Part shown: piece by piece, positions 16,571-25,703 of the stretch | How positions within the stretch are numbered: position 1 is the stretch's first letter | Layout: every line of letters begins with the position of its first letter | NCBI GenBank assembly: GCA_029776205.1 | Contig: JAKOTQ010000061.1 | Span: forward strand, 1-64,000 | DNA length: 64,000 nucleotides | Direction of reading: 5' to 3' | Source of the DNA: Bacillota bacterium | GTDB taxonomy: Bacteria; Bacillota; UBA4882; UBA8346 | Notes under the pieces: generated by a model | The model's input: only the letters and a program-made list of their open reading frames with translations | Told to the model about the DNA's origin: nothing | Databases searched by the model: none | Translations under genes and position numbers: made by a program

Positions 16571-18109
16571 TTATCTTTTAATCAGTGAATTCCCGGTCAT
16601 TTCTCCCGGTTTCTCGATGCCCAACAGATCCAATACGGTCGGGGCCAAATCGGCCAAGCCGCCGTTATTAACAGTATAATCCCCTTCCACACCGGCGATG
16701 ATCACCGGTACAGGGAAAGTGGTATGGGCCGTATACGGTTCATTGGTCTGATAATCAACCATCAACTCGGCATTTCCATGGTCAGCCGTAATGATTACGG
16801 CACCGCCTTTCTCAAGGATAGCGGGAACAACCTTCGAAAGGCAACGGTCGACCGTCTCCACAGCTGCGCGGGCAGCTTCCGAAACTCCGGTATGGCCGAC
16901 CATATCGCAGTTGGCATAATTCATAATAATGACATCGAATTTATTCGAAGCGATCTGCTCTAAAACGGTTTCCGTCACCGGAATGGCACTCATCTCCGGT
17001 TGCAAATCATAGGTTGGTACTTTCGGAGAAGGGATCAAAATCCGTTCTTCGCCCGGGAATGGGGTTTCTTCTCCGCCATTGAAAAAGAAGGTCACATGAG
17101 CATACTTCTCAGTTTCAGCAATCCGTAACTGTTTCAAGCCGTGATTGGCTAAGACTTCAGCCAAAATATTTTTCATCCGTTCTTCCGGCGGGAAAAGTAA
17201 AGGCGCGTTCAACGTCTCGTCATATTGCGTCATGCAAACAAAATGGGTATTTAAGAAACCGCCACGGCGTTCAAAACCTTTAAAATCCGGATCAACAAAG
17301 GTCCGGGTAATCTCTCGGGCCCGGTCCGGCCGGAAATTGAAGAAGATGACCGGATCGCCTGCCTTTATAAGACCTAACGGTTTGCCGTCTTTGGTAATCA
17401 CCGTCGGCAATACAAACTCATCGGTCACTTGATTAGCATAGGAGTTTTGAATGGCCTGTCCCGCTGAATCTGCACTTTCTCCTTCGCCATAAACCATGGC
17501 AGCATAGGCTTTCTCAACCCTCTCCCAGCGGTTATCCCGATCCATCGCATAGTAACGGCCGCTGATCGTCGCAATTTGTCCAATGCCTTTCTCCGCACAG
17601 ACCTTTTCCAATTCATCCAAGTATTCCGCGGCACTGGCCGGCGGTGTATCGCGTCCGTCCAAAAAAGCATGAATGTAAACTTCTTTTACTCCAAATTCCT
17701 TAGCCAACTGCAATAAACCGTAAAGATGCTCCGTGTGGCTATGGACGCCGCCCGGTGAAACCAATCCCATCAAATGCAAGGGACGGTTTTCTTTAACGGT
17801 ATAATTGATCAAATCGAGAAAAACTTTGTTTTGTTTGAATTCTCCTTCACGCAGGGCTTTCGAAATCTTGACCAGGCTTTGATAAACCACCCGGCCTGCA
17901 CCGATATTTAAGTGCCCGACTTCAGAGGTACCCATTTGCCCTTCCGGAAGCCCGACAGCCTCTCCGGAACATAGCAGGGTAGCGTGGGGATATTTCTGGA
18001 ACAGCGAATCTAGAAACGGAGTTGACGCCTGCTTAATGGCATTGTGCTCCGAGCGGGGGTTGTCTCCCCAACCGTCCAAAATGATGAGAGCTACTGGTCT
18101 ATAACCCAT
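16571..18109 (-). CDS. gpmI: 2,3-bisphosphoglycerate-independent phosphoglycerate mutase
   Basis: A 512-residue Mn-dependent mutase interconverting 3- and 2-phosphoglycerate. Alkaline-phosphatase-fold motifs are LIILDGWGDNP at the start and MGTSEVGHLNIGAG, which holds the phosphorylated Ser. The mutase domain has SPGGVHSHTEHL and FLDGRDTPP, and the second metal half has MNYANCDMVGHTG and ITADHGNAE. Full length for the family (about 510). GGAGG lies about nine bases before ATG. It follows tpiA by 23 bases and is surely co-transcribed with it. Confidence 0.97.
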   Translation of the reverse strand: MGYRPVALIILDGWGDNPRSEHNAIKQASTPFLDSLFQKYPHATLLCSGEAVGLPEGQMGTSEVGHLNIGAGRVVYQSLVKISKALREGEFKQNKVFLDLINYTVKENRPLHLMGLVSPGGVHSHTEHLYGLLQLAKEFGVKEVYIHAFLDGRDTPPASAAEYLDELEKVCAEKGIGQIATISGRYYAMDRDNRWERVEKAYAAMVYGEGESADSAGQAIQNSYANQVTDEFVLPTVITKDGKPLGLIKAGDPVIFFNFRPDRAREITRTFVDPDFKGFERRGGFLNTHFVCMTQYDETLNAPLLFPPEERMKNILAEVLANHGLKQLRIAETEKYAHVTFFFNGGEETPFPGEERILIPSPKVPTYDLQPEMSAIPVTETVLEQIASNKFDVIIMNYANCDMVGHTGVSEAARAAVETVDRCLSKVVPAILEKGGAVIITADHGNAELMVDYQTNEPYTAHTTFPVPVIIAGVEGDYTVNNGGLADLAPTVLDLLGIEKPGEMTGNSLIKR

Positions 18110-18132
18110 AAAATATTGTCCTCCACTATCAC

Positions 18133-18888
18133 CTATTGATTGTAACGCACGATTTTCACAAAGGACTCCGGATCCAGGCTGGCTCCGCCGACCAGAGCGC
18201 CATCGATCTCAGGTTGGTCCATAAACTCTTTAATATTATCCGGTTTCACACTGCCGCCATACTGGATGCGCATCGCTTGAGCCGTTTCATGGCCATACCG
18301 AGCTCTGACGGTATCCCGAATCCAACCGATGACCCGGTTGGCATCCGGACCATCAGATGACTTTCCGGTACCAATGGCCCAAATCGGCTCATAAGCAATG
18401 ACAATCTGCGGAACTAAGGACGGCTCAACGCCTTCCAATGCTTTTTCGGTTTGCATCCGGACCAACGACTCGGTCTGGCCGGATTCCCGTTGTTCCAGCG
18501 ATTCTCCAACGCAAATAATCGGCTTAATCCCGGCATCCAAAGCAGCTTTTACCTTCTGATTGACGTCAGCATCGGTTTCACCAAAATACTGCCGCCGTTC
18601 CGAGTGGCCGATCACACAATAATCGCAGCCAATCTCTTTGAGCATTAACGGGGAGATTTCGCCAGTGTAGGCCCCTTCATTCTTCCAATAAAGGTTCTGC
18701 GCTCCAAGGCCGAAACGGGTTCCCTTAATTAGCTGTTTCACAGCAGCAAGGGCTGTAAACGGAGGGCAAAACACTACTTCCACTTCGTCATAGTCGCCCA
18801 GTTTCGCCACAACCGCCTTGACCAATTCTTCAGCTTCGGAAACTGTCTTGTACATCTTCCAGTTTCCGGCGATAATCGGTTTACGCAT
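18133..18888 (-). CDS. tpiA: Triosephosphate isomerase
   Basis: A 251-residue TIM barrel interconverting dihydroxyacetone phosphate and glyceraldehyde 3-phosphate. Catalytic residues are visible: Lys in AGNWKMYK, His in CVIGHSERRQ and Glu in IVIAYEPIWAIGTG. The phosphate-binding QYGGSV and GALVGGASL loops close the barrel. GGAGG lies seven bases before ATG. It sits between pgk, from which it is separated by a 12-bp inverted repeat, and gpmI in the glycolytic operon. Confidence 0.97.
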   Translation of the reverse strand: MRKPIIAGNWKMYKTVSEAEELVKAVVAKLGDYDEVEVVFCPPFTALAAVKQLIKGTRFGLGAQNLYWKNEGAYTGEISPLMLKEIGCDYCVIGHSERRQYFGETDADVNQKVKAALDAGIKPIICVGESLEQRESGQTESLVRMQTEKALEGVEPSLVPQIVIAYEPIWAIGTGKSSDGPDANRVIGWIRDTVRARYGHETAQAMRIQYGGSVKPDNIKEFMDQPEIDGALVGGASLDPESFVKIVRYNQ

Positions 18889-18924
18889 TCACAACCTCCA
18901 CTTATTAATTTTCAGTAACCGGCC

Positions 18925-18979
18925 GCAGTTGACAGCCTTTCTTTAGACTCTCCCCTCATGATTCTCCGCTGTCAACTGC
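18925..18979. repeat. Perfect 12-bp inverted repeat of the heptad family (element 4)
   Basis: GCAGTTGACAGC (18925-18936) and its exact complement GCTGTCAACTGC (18968-18979) flank a 31-base centre between pgk and tpiA. There is no T run, so it is not a normal terminator. The TTGACAG unit matches the GACAG flavour of element 6 at 45655-45682. It may act as an RNA-stabilising hairpin in the operon transcript. Confidence 0.75.
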
Positions 18980-19003
18980 ATCTCTGCCCGGTCTCTCACA
19001 AAC

Positions 19004-20194
19004 TTATTCTTTATCGGTCAATGCCGCTACACCCGGCAGTTCGATCCCTTCCATAAACTCAAGGGAAGCGCCGCCACCGGTGGATACATGGGTCACCTTA
19101 TCGGCATACCCCAGCTGTTCGACGGCTGCGGCCGAATCGCCTCCGCCAACGATGGTCGTACCTGCGCATTGAGCCATGGCTTCAGCGATGGCTTTGGTAC
19201 CTACGGCAAACTGAGGTACTTCAAAGACGCCCATCGGTCCGTTCCAAATGACGGTTTTGGCATGTTTAACCACATCGGCAAAGAGCTTGATGGTTTCCGG
19301 CCCGATATCTACTCCCTGTAAATCCGCAGGAATGGCATCGGATGATACAGTCTTTGTCAAGGTCGGATTTTTGAAATCATCGGTAACAACCGTGTCAACC
19401 GGTAAAAGCAGTTTGACGCCTTTGGCTTCCGCCTTGGCCATCATCTCTTTGGCAAAATCGATCTTTTCAGCATCCAACAACGAACGGCCAATCTCTTTGC
19501 CCTGAGCTTTTAAGAACGTATAAGCCATACCGCCGCCAATAATCAATGCATCAACTTTATCCAAAAGATTTCGGATCACACCCAGTTTATCGGAGACCTT
19601 CGCTCCACCTAAAATCGCAACAAAGGGACGATCCGGATCGGACAAAGCTTTGCCCATGATATCGATCTCTTTTTGCATTAAGTATCCTGCTACAGCCGGT
19701 TTTAAATACGCCGTTACACCGGCTGTTGAAGCATGAGCCCGGTGCGCTGTTCCGAAAGCATCATTAACATAGATATCTGCAAGCTCAGCCAATTTCTTTG
19801 AAAATTCGGCATCATTGGCTTCTTCTTCTTTATAGAACCGAACGTTCTCAAGGAGAACTACTCCGCCTTCGGGAAGCGCTGCAATAGCTTGTTTCGGCTC
19901 ATCACCGATACAATCATTCACTTTCACTACATCTTTCCCTAAAACCTCGGAAAGACGGCGGCCAATGGCATCCAAACGATACTTTTCATTGACTGCCCCC
20001 TTAGGACGGCCAAAATGCGATACCAAAATCACTTTAGCTCCCCGTTCCGTTAAGCTCTTAATGGTGGGAACGGCCGCCCGAATCCGGCGATCATCGGTAA
20101 TATTACCGTTATCATCCACCGGAACGTTAAAGTCGACTCTCACTAAGACGCGTTTACCCTTGACTTCGATGTCATCAATTGATAATTTTCTCAT
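19004..20194 (-). CDS. pgk: Phosphoglycerate kinase
   Basis: A 396-residue monomeric kinase making ATP from 1,3-bisphosphoglycerate. It has the N-terminal substrate motif [24 protein letters not shown], the hinge region with [14 protein letters not shown], the nucleotide-binding [13 protein letters not shown] and the C-terminal [11 protein letters not shown] and [15 protein letters not shown] lies six bases before ATG. It is the first gene of the pgk-tpiA-gpmI run. The gap (glyceraldehyde-3-phosphate dehydrogenase) gene that normally precedes it is absent here and its place is taken by whiA. Confidence 0.97.
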   Translation of the reverse strand: MRKLSIDDIEVKGKRVLVRVDFNVPVDDNGNITDDRRIRAAVPTIKSLTERGAKVILVSHFGRPKGAVNEKYRLDAIGRRLSEVLGKDVVKVNDCIGDEPKQAIAALPEGGVVLLENVRFYKEEEANDAEFSKKLAELADIYVNDAFGTAHRAHASTAGVTAYLKPAVAGYLMQKEIDIMGKALSDPDRPFVAILGGAKVSDKLGVIRNLLDKVDALIIGGGMAYTFLKAQGKEIGRSLLDAEKIDFAKEMMAKAEAKGVKLLLPVDTVVTDDFKNPTLTKTVSSDAIPADLQGVDIGPETIKLFADVVKHAKTVIWNGPMGVFEVPQFAVGTKAIAEAMAQCAGTTIVGGGDSAAAVEQLGYADKVTHVSTGGGASLEFMEGIELPGVAALTDKE

Positions 20195-20387
20195 GCGGAA
20201 CCTCCTCTACTATATTGACTATCGGATTACCCTTGGAATCCTCATCGAACGGCTTAACGGCGATAATCTTTAGCCATCCTTTCGGCTCCGATAGCTATTT
20301 AACCCACCTATATCGAATGAATCATCTCCATAATTCCGACGTTTATGCAAAGTGCCGACAGTTGTGGATTCCATGGGACAAACCAAA

Positions 20388-21365
20388 TTATTCTTTCTCT
20401 TTAATTAATACATCTCCTGCATTGTTCACAAATTTTTCAGCAAATCGACATATATCCCGCAAACGGTGATTTACTGCCGATTTACTGATCGGCGGTTGAT
20501 GCAGTTCAGCCAACTCTTTTAAGCTGGCTTCAGGATGTTCAAGGCGGAGTGACGCCGTATATTGCAAGTTTGCAGATAATTGAGACAAAGCATTATGTTC
20601 CATCAACTGCTGGATTAATTCAACCTGCTTCCAGGCAGAAGAAAGGGTTTTTTCCAGATTGGCGGTTTCGCAATTGACGAGCCGATTGACTTCACCCCGT
20701 AATCCTTTGATCACCCGAATCTCCTCCAACTTAATGACACCCTGATAAGCATTGATCAAAGATAAAAAACGGGCGATGCTTTCACTGTCTTTCAGATAGA
20801 CCAGATATTGATCTTTCCGTTTTCCCTGTTTGGCTTTTAAATTCAGCAAACTCATCAGATAAACCAAGCTATCGGCAAATTCCTCGTTTGAAGTTACCAA
20901 TTCCAGATGATAGGTGGTTTTCTGGGGGTCAGATATGGAGCCTCCCGCCAGAAATGCCCCCCGTAAAAAAGAAGCCCGGCAGCATGGTTTGCGCACTAAA
21001 TCAGAATTAATCCCGCTTTCAATCCGATTTTCCCGGGTTAACATCCCCAATTCATAGGTCATGTCGGCCAACCGTTCCTGGTATGGTATGATCAGCAAAT
21101 AGCGATGATGTTTACCCAGTCGTTCCACCTGCTCGACCCGGATTTCAGATACCACTTGATAACTGGATTTCAACAAACGGACAACCCGCCGAACCACTGC
21201 TGCTGATTCGGAAGTGATCGAAATCGACCACTTCTCTTTTCCAACAATATGAATGCATCCCGATATATGCAATATAGCAGCAAGCTCCGCTTTAATACAA
21301 TCAACGCATCCGTTCCATTCAGCACGGGTCACTTCATCTCGAACCTGTTGAGAAAAACGTTCCAT
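20388..21365 (-). CDS. whiA: WhiA family DNA-binding protein
   Basis: A 325-residue regulator found across Gram-positives. It combines a LAGLIDADG homing-endonuclease-like domain that has lost nuclease function (CCRASFLRGAFLAGGSISDP and YLVYLKDSESIARFLSLI) with a C-terminal helix-turn-helix (LSQLSANLQYTASLRLEHPE, LKELAELHQPPISKSAVNHR). It influences sporulation and cell division in other Gram-positives. It is usually next to rapZ and yvcK; here it lies 190 bases upstream of pgk, whose operon it may share. The divergent spmA gene is on its other side. Confidence 0.93.
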   Translation of the reverse strand: MERFSQQVRDEVTRAEWNGCVDCIKAELAAILHISGCIHIVGKEKWSISITSESAAVVRRVVRLLKSSYQVVSEIRVEQVERLGKHHRYLLIIPYQERLADMTYELGMLTRENRIESGINSDLVRKPCCRASFLRGAFLAGGSISDPQKTTYHLELVTSNEEFADSLVYLMSLLNLKAKQGKRKDQYLVYLKDSESIARFLSLINAYQGVIKLEEIRVIKGLRGEVNRLVNCETANLEKTLSSAWKQVELIQQLMEHNALSQLSANLQYTASLRLEHPEASLKELAELHQPPISKSAVNHRLRDICRFAEKFVNNAGDVLIKEKE

Positions 21366-21610
21366 GTTTCCCTCCAGTTTTTATTGTGCATAGTCCAGTC
21401 GACATAAGCACAGTTGATACTGCCTGGTTCCCAATACATAGAGCAATTCGCCGGTTAATCTCTTTATTAGGGAAACGAGCAGTCAATGATAAGTATATTC
21501 AACCATATACCAACATAAAAATGGAATAAATTATAAATACGGGATGAAACAATCGAGGTTTGTCGGAGATATCATTTCGCCGGTGGCAGTGGAAGATACG
21601 GAGGGGGCCG

Positions 21611-22207
21611 ATGATCAATACGATCTGGTTTTTTTTGATCTTTGTCAGTATTTTTACTGCAGTAGCCGATGGACGATTGACCACTGTATCCGAATCCATC
21701 TTTAAAAGTACAGCCCATGCGGTCGAGTTCACCATCGGCTTAGCGGGAGCTATCGCCTTCTGGTCCGGAATGTTGAAGATCGCTGAAGTTTCGGGGATCA
21801 CCCGGATCATTGCCCGGCTTTTTCAACCGCTATTAACCCGACTTTTTCCGGTTCTCAAAGGCCACCGGAACATCATCGGTTTAATTTCGATGACAGTGAC
21901 TGCCAACTTGTTAGGTTTAGGGAATGTCGCCACTCCCCTCGGCCTAAAAACCATGGAAGAACTTCAAAAACTCAATCCTAAGTCTGAACGGGCTTCAGAT
22001 GAAATCTGTACTTTTTTGTCCTTGATTTTAGGCGGATTATGTATCTTGCCGACGACCTTGATTGCCGTCCGTGCCAAAGCCGGTTCCACCAATCCCGGTG
22101 CCATTCTGATTCCGGTCATTCTGGTTTCGCTAACCGGAACCATTACCGGATTAACTGCCAATTATCTCTTACTCCGCGCTCACCAGTGGTTTCGCCGTAA
22201 GGAGTGA
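21611..22207 (+). CDS. spmA: Spore maturation protein A (nucleoside-recognition domain)
   Basis: A 198-residue integral membrane protein with about five hydrophobic segments, of the nucleoside-recognition (Gate) family, needed with SpmB for spore-core dehydration in Bacillus. Conserved features include EFTIGLAGAIAFWSGMLKIAE, ANLLGLGNVATPLGLKTMEEL and the Leu/Pro-rich TFLSLILGGLCILPTTLIAVR region. The ATG at 21611 follows GGAGGGGG, so the earlier frame start at 21560 is not used. It is followed at six bases by spmB. Confidence 0.92.
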   Translation: MINTIWFFLIFVSIFTAVADGRLTTVSESIFKSTAHAVEFTIGLAGAIAFWSGMLKIAEVSGITRIIARLFQPLLTRLFPVLKGHRNIIGLISMTVTANLLGLGNVATPLGLKTMEELQKLNPKSERASDEICTFLSLILGGLCILPTTLIAVRAKAGSTNPGAILIPVILVSLTGTITGLTANYLLLRAHQWFRRKE

Positions 22208-22212
22208 TAACC

Positions 22213-22743
22213 ATGGCCTGGCTGATTAAACTTTCCCACTGGTGCATCCCCATTTTACTGTTGGCCATTTTAGGCACAGGATATTATAAAAAAATCAAAG
22301 TTTATGAAGTTTTCATTCAAGGAGCTATCGAAGGACTGCAAACTACCTTCAAGTTAATGCCCTATATCATTGCCATTTTTACGGCCATCGGCTTATTCCG
22401 GACATCCGGTGCCCTGGAATGGCTTCTCCGTCTCTTCAGGCCGGTACTCCTCTGGCTTCATCTGCCTCCGGATCTCTTAACCCTTGGCATTTTAAAGCCT
22501 TTGTCCGGTTCAGCCGCCTTGGGAACAACCGCCGAATTATTGAGTAAATACGGACCCGACTCTGTCCTTGGAATGACTGCATCCATCATTCAAGGAAGCT
22601 GCGAAACCACCTTTTATGTCATCTCATTATATCTGGGTTCCGTAGGTATCCGGGACAGCCGTCATCTAATAGCCGTAGGACTCATCAGCGAGTTGGCCGC
22701 CTTTGCTATGGCATTATGGATCGGATCACTCATTGGCCACTGA
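22213..22743 (+). CDS. spmB: Spore maturation protein B
   Basis: A 176-residue membrane partner of SpmA with the same domain fold. Characteristic are FIQGAIEGLQTTFKLMPYI, LKPLSGSAALGTTAELLSKYGPD and MTASIIQGSCETTFYVISLY. The ATG at 22213 follows AAGGAG by eight bases. A GTG nine bases earlier overlaps the spmA stop and is less likely. The last 18 bases overlap the end of the convergent divIVA gene, with no terminator between them, so the two transcripts run into each other. Confidence 0.92.
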   Translation: MAWLIKLSHWCIPILLLAILGTGYYKKIKVYEVFIQGAIEGLQTTFKLMPYIIAIFTAIGLFRTSGALEWLLRLFRPVLLWLHLPPDLLTLGILKPLSGSAALGTTAELLSKYGPDSVLGMTASIIQGSCETTFYVISLYLGSVGIRDSRHLIAVGLISELAAFAMALWIGSLIGH

Positions 22744-23310
22744 ATAAACCTGATCCAAAGCGGTTTTGATTTGATTATTATCTCCCGTTGGCAACTCCTG
22801 TTCCGGAACAGGCTCCTTTTCTTCGGATTTCATTTCCGATTGAATTTGCTTATCCAGTTGAATATTGATTTCCAGCTGATTTTCAGCAATATCCAATAAC
22901 CCTTTTAAGAAACTCTTAAATTGGCTTTTGAAAAACTCCACCTGATTTTTGAGGGTTGCCAGTTTCTGAATTTCCCCTTGAATCTCTTCTTTGATCCGCC
23001 CTTTAATCCGATCGCCCTTTTGCTCAGCGTCACGAATGATCAGATCGGCATGTCGTTTGGCAGCATTTTTCACTTCTTCCGCCGTTTCTTGAGCCAATAC
23101 CATTGCATTACGTAACGTTTCTTCCATCAATTGATACTGTGCCAGTTTAGCGTTGAGTTCATCCAACTTTTCCTTCAGGTCGATATTTTCGCGATATAAA
23201 TGTTCATAATCATGAGTAATCTTAGCCATAAATTCCTGAACTTCCTGAACATTATAGCCCCGAAAACTACGTCGAAAAACCGTCGTTTCCAAATCTACCG
23301 GGGTAAGCAT
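22726..23310 (-). CDS. divIVA: DivIVA domain protein
   Basis: A 194-residue coiled-coil protein that binds curved membrane at poles and septa. The N-terminal membrane-binding module LTPVDLETTVFRRSFRGY and NVQEVQEFM is followed by a long coiled coil (about 30-150) and an acidic disordered tail. Last gene of the division cluster on this strand (HlyD-like, phoH, yggS, sepF, proC, ylmH, divIVA), the order typical of Bacillota. ATG 23310 has GAGGAG nine bases upstream. A heptad-repeat element separates it from ylmH. Confidence 0.93.
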   Translation of the reverse strand: MLTPVDLETTVFRRSFRGYNVQEVQEFMAKITHDYEHLYRENIDLKEKLDELNAKLAQYQLMEETLRNAMVLAQETAEEVKNAAKRHADLIIRDAEQKGDRIKGRIKEEIQGEIQKLATLKNQVEFFKSQFKSFLKGLLDIAENQLEINIQLDKQIQSEMKSEEKEPVPEQELPTGDNNQIKTALDQVYSVANE

Positions 23311-23355
23311 CAAATATCACTCCTCTTTCAATTATTCACCCAATTCAATATGTAG

Positions 23356-23504
23356 GTGCACAGTACACGGTTCACAGTACACACTCACAATAGGGCAATA
23401 CATATCTCAAAACAACAAAAAACCAAAATCTCAGGCTTTGTCATTTTAAAATTGTACATTTTAATAACCATTAACTGTGAACTGTGCACTGTGCACTGTG
23501 TACC
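23356..23504. repeat. Heptad-repeat element with CACAGT arms (element 5)
   Basis: The left arm (23358-23385) is GCACAGT, ACACGGT, TCACAGT and ACACACT. The right arm (23474-23504) is ACTGTGA, ACTGTGC (twice), ACTGTGT and ACC, the reverse complement with one extra unit. The 88-base centre is A-rich. It lies between divIVA and ylmH and could form a long hairpin in the operon transcript. Confidence 0.85.
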
Positions 23505-23525
23505 TTTTAATCTCTGCCAACTGTT

Positions 23526-24293
23526 TTATATCAACCTAACCAAAACAACTCCGATACGCCCTTTTTTCGATTGGCCGGTAATCTCCCGAAATTCTACCCG
23601 GCCGCGGCCCCGCATAGAGATAACATCTCCCGGATTAAGTTGTAAATCCGGCGAACGGGTCGGTTTCCAATTGACTTTCACCTTCTCCGCCTTTATATCC
23701 CGAGCCATTTTCGTGCGGGATTCACCGAAGCCCAAAGCCGCTAAAGCATCCAAACGCAAAGAGGCCACGGTTGTCCGAATCTCTTTCTCGCGGCGGTTCG
23801 GTAAATTCAGCTGTTCGGGATCAATGCCTTCAACCTTCACAGTATAACTGGAAACAGTCGTTAAATTCATCTGAATATAATCGGCAAGTTCGGGAACGAC
23901 GATCAGCTGGGCGCTCCCATCGGCAACCAATATATCTCCGAGTTTATGCCGATGAATTCCCAGGCCCATCAACGCCCCAAGATAATCCCGATGGCTTGGG
24001 GAAACTCCAGGTGCCGTCGGAGTTATTTCCAAAAAAGCCAATTCGGGTTGGATGGTCTCTGCAAAATAGTAATCGGGATAAATCACCAGGCGGCGGCGTT
24101 CCGATTTGGGATAACCTCCAAAGGAATTAAACCGTACGCCGGTTTTCCAACGCAATGCTGCTTCAGCCTGTTCCCGTTCTGGCGGTTCCAAAAAGTCCGT
24201 CCATTGCGGGTTCTGGGTTTTGAGAGCTGCATCCGCTAAATCATCGATTCGCGCCAATAATATTTTAAAATCCTGACTTGATTCACTCATCAT
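23526..24293 (-). CDS. ylmH: YlmH family S4-domain RNA-binding protein
   Basis: A 255-residue RNA-binding protein of the cell-division cluster. It has an N-terminal region with PPEREQAEAAL, a central domain (GVSPSHRDYLGALMGLGI, HKLGDILV) and a C-terminal S4 domain with LRLDALAALGFGESRTKMA and the LNPGDVISMRGRGRVEF strand. In Bacillus the homolog takes part in ribosome quality control. Its start (ATGATG) overlaps the proC stop by four bases (24290-24293), so the genes are coupled. Confidence 0.92.
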   Translation of the reverse strand: MMSESSQDFKILLARIDDLADAALKTQNPQWTDFLEPPEREQAEAALRWKTGVRFNSFGGYPKSERRRLVIYPDYYFAETIQPELAFLEITPTAPGVSPSHRDYLGALMGLGIHRHKLGDILVADGSAQLIVVPELADYIQMNLTTVSSYTVKVEGIDPEQLNLPNRREKEIRTTVASLRLDALAALGFGESRTKMARDIKAEKVKVNWKPTRSPDLQLNPGDVISMRGRGRVEFREITGQSKKGRIGVVLVRLI

Positions 24294-25105
24294 TTTTTCT
24301 CCATCAATGCTCCTAACTGTGAAGAACGTTTGGCTGCGGCTTCCATGGCCTGAATCACAATGCCTGTTAAAGCCCCTTTTTCCAACTCATATAAAGCAGC
24401 CGCAGTGGTCCCGCCCGGAGACGTCACTTCATGGCGGAGTAATGCCGGTTCAGATCCGGTCTGGCTGAGCATTTCCGCAGCTCCGACCAACGTCTCCGCA
24501 ACCAACAATCGAGATTGGTCCCGACTCAAACCCAGCATCACCCCGGCATCAATCATCGCCTCGGCAAAGCGAAAAACATAGGCCGGGCCGCTTCCGCTGG
24601 TTGCCGTCACCGCATCCATCTGCTCATCAGCAACCCGGACAACTTTTCCCACTGCTCTGAAAATCGCTTCAACGATTTGACAATCCTCCTCGATAGCCCC
24701 GCCTCCGGTGGCATAAGCAGAAATTCCCCGATTCAACCGTGCCGGAGTATTCGGCATGACCCGAACTACCCGGGCCCCCGGTAAAAGTCGTTCCAAACTG
24801 GCTACGGTTACCCCGGCAACGATAGAAAGCACCAAATGATCCGGGCCAATCATTGGTGCTAATTGATGACATACTTTTTCCATGGTTTGCGGCTTAACCG
24901 CAATAAGTAACACCGGGTTGTCCTCGGCCAACTCCTTTAATGAATGATACAAATAAACGCCCAACGTGCGGCGTAATATTTCAGCCCGCTCCGGATTGAT
25001 CTCCACCACGCCGATCTGTTCCGGCTGCAACAACCCGTTATGTAAAACCCCTTGAATAATGGCGGAACCCATCATTCCTCCGCCAATAACACCCAACCGT
25101 TCCAT
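24290..25105 (-). CDS. proC: Pyrroline-5-carboxylate reductase
   Basis: A 271-residue NAD(P)H-dependent enzyme for the last step of proline synthesis. It has the Rossmann start LGVIGGGMMGSAIIQG, VLLIAVKPQ, VSIVAGV, VVRVMPNTPARLNRGI and the C-terminal dimer signature DAVTATSGSGPAYVFRFAEA, LVAETLVGAAEML and EVTSPGGTT. It sits inside the division cluster between sepF and ylmH, as in many Bacillota. Its ATG overlaps the sepF stop (TAATG at 25103-25107). Confidence 0.96.
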   Translation of the reverse strand: MERLGVIGGGMMGSAIIQGVLHNGLLQPEQIGVVEINPERAEILRRTLGVYLYHSLKELAEDNPVLLIAVKPQTMEKVCHQLAPMIGPDHLVLSIVAGVTVASLERLLPGARVVRVMPNTPARLNRGISAYATGGGAIEEDCQIVEAIFRAVGKVVRVADEQMDAVTATSGSGPAYVFRFAEAMIDAGVMLGLSRDQSRLLVAETLVGAAEMLSQTGSEPALLRHEVTSPGGTTAAALYELEKGALTGIVIQAMEAAAKRSSQLGALMEKK

Positions 25106-25671
25106 TAATCCCTCCGGGTTTCCCTTTCTTTTTTAAATAACGTCGACGATAACGAGGCTGAAAAAGCATTTCGTTCCGTCTCTTCCTCCCGAACGATAGG
25201 CCGAAGCGGCAATGTCACTTCAACACCTGCAGGAGCAAACAAAAGAATCGAATTGCTCACTTTCTTCACCGAACCATCCAGCGCATAAACGGCGCCACCC
25301 AAAAAATCCGCAATCCGGCGGGCTATAACTTTATCTGTCTCTTCCAAATTTAAAATAACGGTCTGCTTATTTTTCAAGTGATCCACAATAGCTTGAACCT
25401 CTTCGAACTCCGTCGGCTCCAGAATGATCATCTTCATCGATTTATACGAATTGGTAAGACTAACCACCTTTCCCCGATCCCTGGATTCCCTGGACTCCCG
25501 GGTATCCCGTTTCAAAGGTTCCTCATAGGTCGCTGCTATCTCGTTATCTTCAACGATTTCTTCCGCTTCGAATCCTAACAAACCCAAAATCTTCTCAAAA
25601 AAGCCGGGATTTGTCGTTTCACCGGCCGGACCTGGTTCGTTTCGAAACTCATTGTCCCGTGAATGCCGCAT
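25105..25671 (-). CDS. sepF: Cell division protein SepF
   Basis: A 188-residue FtsZ-associated ring protein. An N-terminal amphipathic membrane anchor (NPGFFEKILGLLGFE) is followed by an acidic, Arg-rich linker and the conserved core (KMIILEPTEFEEVQAIVDHL, KQTVILNLEETDK, RRIADFLGGAVYALDG, FLFAPAGVEV-like LLFAPAGVEV). The C-terminal extension of about 35 residues is longer than in Bacillus subtilis and unassigned. It is coupled to proC downstream and 32 bases from yggS upstream. Confidence 0.93.
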   Translation of the reverse strand: MRHSRDNEFRNEPGPAGETTNPGFFEKILGLLGFEAEEIVEDNEIAATYEEPLKRDTRESRESRDRGKVVSLTNSYKSMKMIILEPTEFEEVQAIVDHLKNKQTVILNLEETDKVIARRIADFLGGAVYALDGSVKKVSNSILLFAPAGVEVTLPLRPIVREEETERNAFSASLSSTLFKKERETRRD

Positions 25672-25703
25672 TCAAAACCACCTCGTTTATTATCGTTCGT
25701 CCA

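Noticed and set aside
18925-18979. Rho-independent terminator between pgk and tpiA
   Set aside because: The stem is good but neither strand has a T run after it and the loop is 31 bases.
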